A stretch of DNA of 6,259 nt from Natronomonas sp. (GTDB taxonomy: Archaea; Halobacteriota; Halobacteria; Halobacteriales; Haloarculaceae). The translations under genes were made by a program, and so were the position numbers. This document shows, piece after piece, positions 1-5,338 of this stretch. The stretch covers positions 1-6,259 of the forward strand of contig SLIW01000320.1 in the NCBI GenBank assembly GCA_007135435.1, given 5' to 3'. Below the pieces are notes generated by a model. That model had not been told where the DNA came from. It searched no databases and saw only the letters and a list, made by a program, of their open reading frames with translations. Each line of letters opens with the position of its first letter. Within the stretch, counting starts at the first letter, position 1.

Positions 1-100
1 CGACGTGCAGAGTGGCGTCGGTCGAGGGTGGCGACGTGCAGAGTGGCGTCGGTCGAGGGTGGCGACGTGCAGAGTGGCGTCGGTCGAGGGTGGCGACGTG
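1..100. repeat. Tandem array, 31-bp unit, at least 3 copies
   Basis: Three identical 31-bp units lie head to tail at 1-31, 32-62 and 63-93. A fourth starts at 94 and diverges after 7 bases (CGACGTG). There are no spacers, so this is a minisatellite-like array and not CRISPR. Each unit contains CGACG and, 10 bases later, its reverse complement CGTCG, so units can form short hairpins within or between copies. The unit is not a multiple of three and no credible reading frame crosses it. Degenerate echoes (GGTCGGCGTC, GGTGGCGTCGG) continue to about 130, up to the stem-loop behind the DUF460 gene. The array starts at base 1, so its full length is unknown. Confidence 0.9.
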
Positions 101-123
101 ATGGTCGGCGTCACGCGATGGTG

Positions 124-160
124 GCGTCGGGGACCTCGCGTGCGGAATAGGCCCCGACGC
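124..160 (-). terminator. GC-rich stem-loop after the DUF460 gene
   Basis: GCGTCGGGG at 124-132 and CCCCGACGC at 152-160 form a perfect 9-bp inverted repeat with a 19-base loop. It begins 5 bases beyond the stop codon of the leftward DUF460 gene, where a 3'-end structure would lie. There is no T-run after it in the leftward direction, unlike typical archaeal termination sites, so it may stabilise or mark the mRNA end without terminating transcription. The left arm resembles the core of the neighbouring 31-bp repeat. Confidence 0.45.
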
Positions 161-165
161 GGGAG

Positions 166-2145
166 CTAGCTCTCCTCCGGACTGCGGGCGCGGTGTTCGC
201 TGATGAGCTGGTCGAGCCGATCGGACGTCCGCTCGCGGCGGCGCTCGGCGGCGCGGTCGTGCCAGTCGTCGACGACCGCCTCGACGTCGCTCTCGCGGGC
301 GACCGCCAGCTCGTCCACCTCTCGGATCGCGACGTCGTCGGCCGGCCCCACCGGGACGCCGTGGGCGAAGAGCACCTCGTCGGCCTGCTCGGAGAGCCCG
401 CCGTCGCGGAGGACGACGCGGGGCTCGCGTTCGGCGAGGAGTTCGGCGGTCGCCCGGCCGGCACCGCTCGCGTCCCGGAGGTAGACGACGTCGCCCGGCG
501 CCAGGCCGTAGTCCTTCTCGGCCGCCTCGATGGCGTCGGCGGTGAACTGGTCGACCGGCTTCACCGCGACGAGATCGCGGTCCTCGCCGTTGACGTCGGC
601 GAAGTTCGAGTGGTCGAGCTTCCAGAGCTCCTTGAGCCGCTCGAGCTTGGCCTCCAGCGCCTCGGTGGCCTCCTCGGCCTCCGCGACCTCCCGGCGGAGA
701 CGGTCGTTCTCGCGCTCCAGGCGGGTGACCTCCCGGCGCTCGCGGGCCTCCCGCCGCTCCTCGCGGCGGGCCGTCGAGAGCTCGGCCTCGAGCTCTTCGA
801 CGCGGTCGTCCTTCCGCTCGACCGTCTCCCGGAGGTCCTCCACGTGGGACTCGAGGCGCTCGACGCGGGACTCGAGCCGCCTGATCTCCTTCTCCTCCGC
901 CGAGAGCTCGCGGGGGTCGTGCTCGGTCGACTCCTCCTCGGGCTCGTCGTCGTCCGTCAGGTCGGCCAGCACGGCCTCGACGCTCTCCTCGCCGGCCACG
1001 ACGCGAGCGATGACCTCCCCGCGGTCGAACTGGGCGGGCGTCCGCTCGGCGATCCGGCCGAACTGGTCTTCGTGGTCGTCGAAGGCGTAGAGCGCGGCCG
1101 CCAGCGCGTCCCGCTCGTGATCGTTGTCGTAGGCCTCCTCGCGGGTCCGGTGGAGCTTGCCGTCGACCGGCAGGTCGCGCGTCGGCGTCCAGCCGGCGGC
1201 GTCGAAGCTCCGACGGATCTTCTCGACGGTCTCCGGCATCGGCTCGACGTCGGCGGCCACGAGGACCGGCCTGCCGCCCTCGATGATCCACTCGATGACG
1301 GCGGCCGTGTCCGCGGTCCGGGAGGACCAGACGTCGAGGACCTGGCCGTCGAGGTCCAGCAGCGCGACCGCCGTCGTCGTCCCCGGGTCGACGCCGACGA
1401 TGACGTGGTCACGACGCTTGGCCAGCGGGCGGTACTCGATGCCGTCGCGGCGCTCGCGCTCGACCTCGATCCGGACGTCGCCCGATCGTCGCGCCGAGAC
1501 GGGGAGCTCCTGTGGCGTGGCCTCGACCTGGAAGACCGCCCGCGAGTAGCCGCCGTACTTCTCGGTCACCTCCATCTCGTACTCGAGTGCCGCGTCCTGG
1601 AGTTCGGACTCGACCTCGCGGGCGGCCCGCTTGACCGAGCCGTGGATCCGCCGGGTGAAGCGGTCCTCGCTCCAGCCGCCGCCCCCGCCGGTCGACCGCC
1701 CTCTCGAGACCTTCACCTGCGTCGTCTCGGTGAACGCCGACACCTCGTAGCCCACGTTCCGGGCGGCCAGCCGGGCGGCCGCCTCCGCCTCGTCCATCGG
1801 CGGCTTCGCGTAGGGGACGCCGTGACGCGCGGCGACGCGCGACAGCGGCTCGGGGCGCTCGTCGCCGGTGACCTGCACGAGCGTCGTCGCGTGGGGCAGC
1901 TCGCGGAGGAACCGGACCAGCGCGGCCTTGTCCGCGACGAGCTCGAAGGTGTTGTCGGTCGCGACGATGGCCGGCTCCTCCGAGCGGATGCGCCGAAGGA
2001 GCTTCCGTCGCGTGACCACGTCGCGCTCGACCGACTCGCCGTCCAGGACGACCAGCGCGTAGGAGGGCGCGTCGCCGCGGACGTCCCCGCTCTGGACGTC
2101 GACCCCGAAGATGCGGGCGTCGAGGGCACTCGTTCGCGTACTCAC
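166..2145 (-). CDS. COG2433/DUF460 family protein, predicted RNase H-fold (RuvC/YqgF-like) nuclease with coiled coil
   Basis: This gene encodes 659 residues. The GTG start at 2145 is chosen because a TATA box lies 28 bases before it, further upstream reading would run through that box, and the first internal ATG is at codon 117. The central domain (about 246-357) looks RNase H-like. It starts with a beta strand ending in GVDPG (D253), has a second acidic strand AADVEPM (about D299/E301), and ends with a helix carrying NDHERDALAAA (D342, D346). These fit a metal-binding acidic set, but catalysis is inferred. Residues 11-130 show a similar layout, starting FGVDVQSG. A Gly-rich loop (about 154-158) and a basic segment join the two. 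Residues 413-510 are a highly charged coiled coil. The acidic C-terminal domain (about 523-630) is unassigned. The family is widespread in archaea, is annotated as a possible nuclease, and its substrate is unknown to me. Family assignment is firm; function is not. Confidence 0.88.
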   Translation of the reverse strand: MSTRTSALDARIFGVDVQSGDVRGDAPSYALVVLDGESVERDVVTRRKLLRRIRSEEPAIVATDNTFELVADKAALVRFLRELPHATTLVQVTGDERPEPLSRVAARHGVPYAKPPMDEAEAAARLAARNVGYEVSAFTETTQVKVSRGRSTGGGGGWSEDRFTRRIHGSVKRAAREVESELQDAALEYEMEVTEKYGGYSRAVFQVEATPQELPVSARRSGDVRIEVERERRDGIEYRPLAKRRDHVIVGVDPGTTTAVALLDLDGQVLDVWSSRTADTAAVIEWIIEGGRPVLVAADVEPMPETVEKIRRSFDAAGWTPTRDLPVDGKLHRTREEAYDNDHERDALAAALYAFDDHEDQFGRIAERTPAQFDRGEVIARVVAGEESVEAVLADLTDDDEPEEESTEHDPRELSAEEKEIRRLESRVERLESHVEDLRETVERKDDRVEELEAELSTARREERREARERREVTRLERENDRLRREVAEAEEATEALEAKLERLKELWKLDHSNFADVNGEDRDLVAVKPVDQFTADAIEAAEKDYGLAPGDVVYLRDASGAGRATAELLAEREPRVVLRDGGLSEQADEVLFAHGVPVGPADDVAIREVDELAVARESDVEAVVDDWHDRAAERRRERTSDRLDQLISEHRARSPEES

Positions 2146-2169
2146 GGGGGCGGGTAGGCGGCCGGCCGC

Positions 2170-2176
2170 TATAAAT
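2170..2176 (-). promoter_or_regulatory. TATA box of the DUF460 gene
   Basis: The leftward strand reads ATTTATA here, in otherwise very GC-rich DNA. Its centre is 28 bases before the GTG at 2145, so transcription should start at or within a base or two of the start codon. This predicts a leaderless mRNA, common in haloarchaea, and supports the start choice. Confidence 0.75.
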
Positions 2177-2221
2177 TCCGTGCCGGGGACCGTTCCGTGC
2201 CGGGGACCGTTCCGTGCCGGG
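2176..2221. repeat. 17-bp direct repeat, 2.7 copies, next to the DUF460 TATA box
   Basis: The unit TTCCGTGCCGGGGACCG occurs at 2176-2192 and 2193-2209, and its first 12 bases recur at 2210-2221. The array directly abuts the DUF460 TATA box, covering roughly -31 to -76 relative to its start codon, where BRE and activator or repressor sites would lie. It also sits upstream of the divergent 2311 gene. Each copy contains CCG-TGC-CGG, a short dyad. A spacing of 17 bp is 1.5 to 1.6 helical turns. A binding site for a regulator is possible; recent slippage duplication is the alternative. Confidence 0.85.
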
Positions 2222-2281
2222 AAGCTGACCAGGCGGACGCGGTTCCGACCGGCACCCGGCGTCGTTCGCCGGGGCGGACGC

Positions 2282-2288
2282 CTTTTGT
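2282..2288 (+). promoter_or_regulatory. Weak TATA-like element of the 2311 gene
   Basis: CTTTTGT is the only AT-rich patch before the small membrane protein gene and is centred 26 bases before its ATG. That spacing predicts a leaderless transcript, as for the neighbouring genes. Confidence 0.45.
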
Positions 2289-2310
2289 GTCTCGCGACCC
2301 AACAGGACGT

Positions 2311-2487
2311 ATGCTGAACCTGCTCAGCCTCGCGTGGGCGACCTGGAAGCTCAGTGCCAAACGGCTCGGCCCCGTCGGAGCCACGATCCTCACGGTCGTC
2401 GTCCTCGGGGGGTACTACTTCGTCCTCCGGGAGTATCTCCAGGAGAACCACCCGGAGGTCGAGGAGCGCATCGACCAGGTCATCTGA
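2311..2487 (+). CDS. Small single-pass membrane protein of unknown function
   Basis: The gene encodes 58 residues from an ATG that fits a leaderless start, since the TATA-like element lies 26 bases upstream. The first 20 residues form an amphipathic, Trp- and Lys-containing stretch (MLNLLSLAWATWKLSAKRLG). One hydrophobic segment follows at about 21-41 (TILTVVVLGGYYFVL), then an acidic tail rich in Glu and Asp (EENHPEVEER). The positive residues K14, K17 and R18 precede the membrane segment and the acidic tail follows it; by the positive-inside rule the N-terminus is probably cytoplasmic. Codon third positions are mostly G or C, as expected for a real gene. It is divergent from the DUF460 gene and shares its 165-bp upstream region. 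I do not recognise a named family. Confidence 0.75.
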   Translation: MLNLLSLAWATWKLSAKRLGPVGATILTVVVLGGYYFVLREYLQENHPEVEERIDQVI

Positions 2488-2611
2488 ATCGACGCTCCAG
2501 AAGTTATTCCGCCCTCGACCCACGAGAAGCGGTTCCACCTCCAGCAGTCGCTTCCGTGAGCGCCCCGGGTCGTTCACCGCGGGATGCCTCGGAGGCGATC
2601 GGCGATCGGCA

Positions 2612-2630
2612 CGAACGAACAAACGAACGA
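2612..2630. repeat. Short CGAA-type simple repeat
   Basis: CGAACGAACAAACGAACGA is a nearly perfect tetranucleotide run between the convergent 2311 and 2642 genes. It begins 30 bases beyond the stop codon of the leftward small gene, on its 3' side. On that gene's mRNA it would read as a TTCG/TTTG run, so a contribution to transcript 3'-end formation is conceivable but unproven. Confidence 0.5.
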
Positions 2631-2641
2631 GCGACAGCTGG

Positions 2642-2806
2642 TTATGCGTTCTCGACGGTCTCGGTGAACAGCGTGTGGCCCGTCTCCCGGCCGTGTTCGA
2701 TGATCGTCTGCGAAGAAGCTTCGCCGTCCTTGTCGACCACCTTCGAGAAGGGACACTCCCTGCAGACCACGCGGACTCGTTGCTCCTGTTGAATTTCCTC
2801 GGACAT
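2642..2806 (-). CDS. Small putative zinc-binding protein (CxxC...Hx5H)
   Basis: The gene encodes 54 residues. It carries CRECPF at residues 15-20 and HGRETGH at about 38-44, giving CxxC followed by Hx5H with about 19 residues between, a pattern suited to one zinc ion in a compact finger. The rest is charged and hydrophilic, with no signal peptide or membrane segment, so it should be cytoplasmic. The start is supported by a good Shine-Dalgarno sequence six bases upstream. Small one-zinc proteins of this kind are common in haloarchaea and mostly uncharacterised; nucleic-acid or protein contacts are typical guesses. It is convergent with the 2311 gene and appears to be its own transcript. Metal binding is inferred from the pattern only. 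Confidence 0.82.
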   Translation of the reverse strand: MSEEIQQEQRVRVVCRECPFSKVVDKDGEASSQTIIEHGRETGHTLFTETVENA

Positions 2807-2809
2807 CTG

Positions 2810-2816
2810 TCACCTC
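2810..2816 (-). promoter_or_regulatory. Shine-Dalgarno site of the zinc-finger gene
   Basis: The leftward strand reads GAGGTGA followed by CAG and the ATG, a close match to the anti-Shine-Dalgarno complement GGAGGTGA. This gene therefore probably has a leadered mRNA, unlike its neighbours. No clear TATA element is visible at the matching short distance; the AT-rich island at 2963-2998 would imply a leader of roughly 140 bases. Confidence 0.65.
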
Positions 2817-3162
2817 GCGTCTCCGCGGGCGGGCGACCCCGACCCCCGTAGGCCGAACGGCGCTTCCCCATCCGTGGGTCCGCCGATCGGCTACCGGGAT
2901 CGCCCAGGTGTGGGAGAGACGCCGCCCCCGACGACCTGTCGTGACCACGAACGCGATCGGTAATGATTCTTCCGATATTAATAACTCGAAAGCATCAGGT
3001 AACCAGGGACGGCGCCGTCACGGCCGGTTCCCTCCCTCCCTCACTCCCCCGTAGCGCCGTCCCGGCTCACTCCGCTCCACTCCGCTCCACCCCACTCTAT
3101 TCCGTGCCAACGCACCGACACACCACCCGTCCGACCGTCGAATGACAGCTGTCTGACTGAAC
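2817..3162. other. Gene-free stretch with an AT-rich promoter-like island
   Basis: I see no credible gene here. The open frames present encode basic, Pro/Ser/His-rich sequence unlike haloarchaeal proteins. Two items stand out. At 2963-2998 an AT-rich island contains TATTAATA (2976-2983), a palindrome that could act as a TATA box in either direction: leftward for a long leader of the zinc-finger gene, or rightward for an unknown transcript. At 3030-3098 the + strand is pyrimidine-rich, with CTCCCTCCCTC and two exact copies of ACTCCGCTCC at 3069-3088. GACAGCTGTC at 3143-3152 is a perfect 10-bp palindrome. Confidence 0.55.
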
Positions 3163-3169
3163 GTTTTGA
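3163..3169 (+). promoter_or_regulatory. Weak TATA-like element before the 3192 reading frame
   Basis: GTTTTGA is centred 26 bases before the ATG at 3192, the same spacing as for the 2311 and hisA starts. It resembles the CTTTTGT element of the 2311 gene. The palindrome GACAGCTGTC at 3143-3152 lies just upstream of it and could be an operator. Confidence 0.35.
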
Positions 3170-3191
3170 CCCCCGGCCTCGAGCGGGTGGT

Positions 3192-3365
3192 ATGAGCGCT
3201 CGCAACCTGCTCCCCGTCGCGGCGGAGCTGGCCGAACCCGTCGCCGAGGAGCTTCCGCCCACCACGCCCGCGGGGCTGCTGGCTCGGATCGTCCTCCTCT
3301 ACCGTCGCGTGCGGCCCCTCGTTCAGATCTCGGCGGCCTCGGCGAGCGTGAACCGGCCCTCGTAG
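3192..3365 (+). CDS. Possible small protein of unknown function, convergent with hisA
   Basis: This frame encodes 57 residues. It is short and unrecognised, but three facts favour a real gene. A TATA-like element sits 26 bases before the ATG. In the 43 codons outside hisA, 38 end in G or C while only 22 have G or C in the second position, a coding-like periodicity. The surrounding intergenic DNA has no such frame. The protein has an acidic, Pro-rich first half (VAAELAEPVAEELPPTTP) and a hydrophobic then Arg-rich stretch (GLLARIVLLYRRVRPLV, about 28-44), too short and charged for a confident membrane segment. The last 43 bases overlap the 3' end of hisA tail to tail. It could also be the decayed remnant of a longer gene. 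Confidence 0.45.
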   Translation: MSARNLLPVAAELAEPVAEELPPTTPAGLLARIVLLYRRVRPLVQISAASASVNRPS

Positions 3366-4045
3366 AGGGCGGTCCCGACGACGACCGCGGCGGCACCGGT
3401 CGCCTTCAGCGCGCGGACATCGGCCAGGGTCGCGACGCCCCCGCTGGCGACCACGGGGACGTCGACCGCCGCGACGACCCGCTCGACCTGCTCGCGGCGG
3501 ACGCCCTCCAGCTGGCCCTCGACGTCGACGTCCGTGAAGAGGATCGCGCCCGCGCCGGCCTCCCCGAACCGGGCGGCGGCCTCGGCGGGGTCGAGACCGG
3601 TGGTCTCGGTCCACCCCGAGACGACCACCTCGCCTCCCCTCGCGTCGAGGCTCACCATCACCCGCCCGGGGAAGTCCTCGTTGATGGCGTCGACGATGGA
3701 GGGGTTCTCGACGGCTGCCGTGCCGAGTATCACCCGGTCGACGCCCAGGTCGAGCAGCGTGCAGGCGTCCCGCGCCGTGCGGATCCCCCCGCCGAGCTGG
3801 ACGTCGACGGTGTCGCTGACCGCCTCGACGATCGCCTCGATGGCCGGCGCGTTCTCGCGGTCGCCCTCGAAGGCGCCGTCGAGGTCGACGAGGTGGAGCG
3901 TCCGCGCGCCCGCCTCGACCCACTCCTCGGCTGCTTCCACGGGATCGCCGTACGTCGTGCCCGTGTCGCGCTCGCCGCCGACGAGCTGGACGACCTCGCC
4001 GTCCTGGACGTCGACCGCCGGCACGACCTCGAAGGTGGGGAACAT
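3323..4045 (-). CDS. hisA: HisA, ProFAR isomerase of histidine biosynthesis (EC 5.3.1.16)
   Basis: HisA isomerises 5'-ProFAR to PRFAR, the fourth step of histidine synthesis, in the cytoplasm. The 240 residues match the usual length and form a (beta/alpha)8 barrel with the typical half-barrel symmetry. VPAVDVQDGEVVQL carries the first catalytic Asp (D12), and MVSLDARGG in the second half carries the second (D134). Phosphate-binding loops are visible at QLGGGIRT (about 83-90) in the first half and at ASGGV (about 200-204) and GTALYEG (224-230) in the second. LHLVDLDGAFEG (about 50-61) is also characteristic. The ATG at 4045 is chosen because a TATA-like element is centred 27 bases before it and the family begins near this point. 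No other his gene is in the window, so it appears to be transcribed alone, divergent from the phosphate permease gene. Assignment is very secure. Confidence 0.97.
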   Translation of the reverse strand: MFPTFEVVPAVDVQDGEVVQLVGGERDTGTTYGDPVEAAEEWVEAGARTLHLVDLDGAFEGDRENAPAIEAIVEAVSDTVDVQLGGGIRTARDACTLLDLGVDRVILGTAAVENPSIVDAINEDFPGRVMVSLDARGGEVVVSGWTETTGLDPAEAAARFGEAGAGAILFTDVDVEGQLEGVRREQVERVVAAVDVPVVASGGVATLADVRALKATGAAAVVVGTALYEGRFTLAEAAEI

Positions 4046-4069
4046 ACCCCGAAAGGCGGGACGGCGGGG

Positions 4070-4076
4070 GAAAAGC
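4070..4076 (-). promoter_or_regulatory. TATA-like element of hisA
   Basis: The leftward strand reads GCTTTTC in a very GC-rich context, centred about 27 bases before the hisA ATG. This predicts a leaderless hisA mRNA. Confidence 0.5.
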
Positions 4077-4115
4077 GTACCCGTTGGCCAGGACCACCCG
4101 TGGAGCGTCCCCCGA

Positions 4116-4138
4116 GGCCCGGCCGACGGGGCCGGGTC
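4116..4138. promoter_or_regulatory. Inverted repeat between the hisA and PiT promoters
   Basis: CCCGGCC (4118-4124) and GGCCGGG (4130-4136) form a perfect 7-bp inverted repeat around a 5-base centre. In RNA it could extend to 9 bp through one G-U pair. It lies between the two divergent TATA elements, about 31 bases upstream of the PiT one, a position suited to a regulator that affects one or both genes. In DNA this GC-rich, chance dyads are not rare. Confidence 0.4.
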
Positions 4139-4154
4139 CGCCTCAAACACGGCG

Positions 4155-4161
4155 CTTATTT
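4155..4161 (+). promoter_or_regulatory. TATA box of the PiT permease gene
   Basis: CTTATTT is centred 29 bases before the ATG at 4187. It fixes the start at that codon and implies a leaderless mRNA. It is stronger than the hisA element. Confidence 0.65.
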
Positions 4162-4186
4162 GTCGGCCGGGCGTGGCCATCCCCAC

Positions 4187-5338
4187 ATGGAGGTGCTTCT
4201 CCTGGTCGGGATCGTGGTGGCGGCCTTCGTCGGGTACAACATCGGGGGGGCGACGACCGCGCCGGCGTTCGGACCCGCCGTCGGCGCGGGGGTCCTCTCG
4301 AAGCTCATGGCGGCCGCGCTCATGACGGTGTTCTTCTTCGTCGGGGGCTGGACCATCGGCCGCGAGGTCATCGACACGCTCGGGGAGGGGATCGTGCCCG
4401 CGGAGTTCTTCACCCTCCAGGCCAGCATCGTGGTCCTCTTCTTCATCGGCTTCGCGCTGTTCATCTCCAACTCCTTCGGCGTGCCGGCGTCGACGTCGAT
4501 GACCGCCGTCGGCTCGATCGCCGGCCTCGGGCTGGCCACGGGGACGCTCAACTGGGAGACGATGGGCCGCATCGTCTCGTGGTGGATCGTCGCGCCGATC
4601 GTCGCCTTCTGGATCAGCGGCGTGATCGGTCGGTACTTCTACCCGACGATCAACGAGTGGGTCGCGATCCCGTCCTCCGAGCGGAACCCGTTCGGCGAGG
4701 AGGCGAGCCGCCGGGAGCTGGGCGGGGCGCTGGTCGTCATCGGCATCGGCTGCCTGATGGCCTTCTCCAGCGGCGCGTCGAACGCGGCCAACGCCGTCGC
4801 GCCGCTGGTGGGCAGCGGCGAGCTGTCGATGGACGCCGGGGTCATCCTCGCGAGCGTCGCGGTCGGTATCGGCGCGTTCACCATCGCCCGCAAGACGCTC
4901 GACACGATGGGCAACGACCTGACCGAGCTGCCGCTGACGGCGGCCATCGTCGTCGCGATCGTCTCGGCGACGGCGACCGCGGCGCTGGCGGCCATCGGCA
5001 TCCCGGCCAGCTTCGTCATCATCGCGACGATGAGCATCGTCGGCCTCGGCTGGGGGCGGGCGACGCGCACGACGACAGCCCGCGACGCCGTCCGCGGGGA
5101 AGGAACGAACGTCTCCGTCGGCGCGCTGGCCGCCGACGAGGCCCCGACCGTCGGGGACGCGGAGCATCGGGGCGCCCACGCACCGCCGATCGGCGAGGAA
5201 GAGCCGGAGGACATCCCCGCCGCCTCCGACCTCTTCGACCCCGAGACCACCGGTCGCGTCATCCTCCTGCAGAACTTCGTGCCCGCGCTCGCCACCGTCG
5301 GGGCGTTCCTCGTCTTCCGGTTCCTCCCCGTCGTCTGA
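4187..5338 (+). CDS. pit: PiT-family inorganic phosphate transporter, haloarchaeal type
   Basis: The gene encodes a 383-residue polytopic membrane protein, predicted to import phosphate with a coupling cation across the cytoplasmic membrane. The PiT inverted-repeat layout is clear. Repeat one has GGATTAPAFGPAVGAG at 20-35 and GVPASTSMTAVGSIAG at 98-113; repeat two has GASNAANAVAPLVGS at 196-210 and GIPASFVIIATMSIVG at 271-286. Hydrophobic segments lie at about 3-19, 38-57, 78-98, 129-148, 178-194, 216-235, 250-269, 271-289 and 358-381. A hydrophilic acidic loop at about 291-355 (with EEEPED) precedes the last segment. The signature GANDVANA is altered: GGATTAPA in repeat one and GASNAANA in repeat two, so the usual Asp is missing from both. 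From memory, other haloarchaeal members share a similar first motif. The family is clear; cation and substrate details are less so. No PhoU-like gene is adjacent. Confidence 0.9.
   Translation: MEVLLLVGIVVAAFVGYNIGGATTAPAFGPAVGAGVLSKLMAAALMTVFFFVGGWTIGREVIDTLGEGIVPAEFFTLQASIVVLFFIGFALFISNSFGVPASTSMTAVGSIAGLGLATGTLNWETMGRIVSWWIVAPIVAFWISGVIGRYFYPTINEWVAIPSSERNPFGEEASRRELGGALVVIGIGCLMAFSSGASNAANAVAPLVGSGELSMDAGVILASVAVGIGAFTIARKTLDTMGNDLTELPLTAAIVVAIVSATATAALAAIGIPASFVIIATMSIVGLGWGRATRTTTARDAVRGEGTNVSVGALAADEAPTVGDAEHRGAHAPPIGEEEPEDIPAASDLFDPETTGRVILLQNFVPALATVGAFLVFRFLPVV

Noticed and set aside
1..100. CRISPR array
   Set aside because: The 31-bp units are directly adjacent without unique spacers.
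193..2157. Very long rightward open frame (654 codons) antisense to the DUF460 gene
   Set aside because: It is a by-product of GC-rich codon use on the opposite strand. The predicted protein is repetitive in Leu, Val, Arg and Asp without recognisable domains, and the leftward frame encodes a known family.
2574..2948. Leftward 124-codon frame overlapping the small zinc-finger gene
   Set aside because: It is basic and Arg-rich, with no domain signals. The shorter frame at 2642-2806 has a Shine-Dalgarno site and a metal-site pattern.
3099..3108. ATTCCGTGCC identical to the start of the 17-bp promoter repeat at 2175-2184
   Set aside because: Only 10 bases match in isolation; with about 6 kb of GC-rich sequence a shared 10-mer is expected by chance.
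2963..3145. 60-codon rightward frame starting MILPILITRK
   Set aside because: It is rich in Ser, Pro, His, Thr and Arg, lacks acidic residues and G/C third-position periodicity, and runs through simple pyrimidine repeats.
3893..4186. 98-codon N-terminal extension of the PiT permease
   Set aside because: It overlaps hisA on the other strand, is Arg/Pro-rich, and would run through the PiT TATA box at 4155-4161. The leaderless ATG at 4187 gives the normal family start.
4244..4250. Run of seven G in the PiT gene as a possible frameshift
   Set aside because: The reading frame is intact across it, with the conserved AFGPAVGAG following directly, so there is no sign of an indel.
4046..5179. Upstream in-frame extension of hisA that would give a 618-codon fusion
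   Set aside because: The extension lies antisense to the PiT gene and encodes Arg/Asp-rich low-complexity sequence. HisA begins at 4045, as shown by family length and the TATA-like element.
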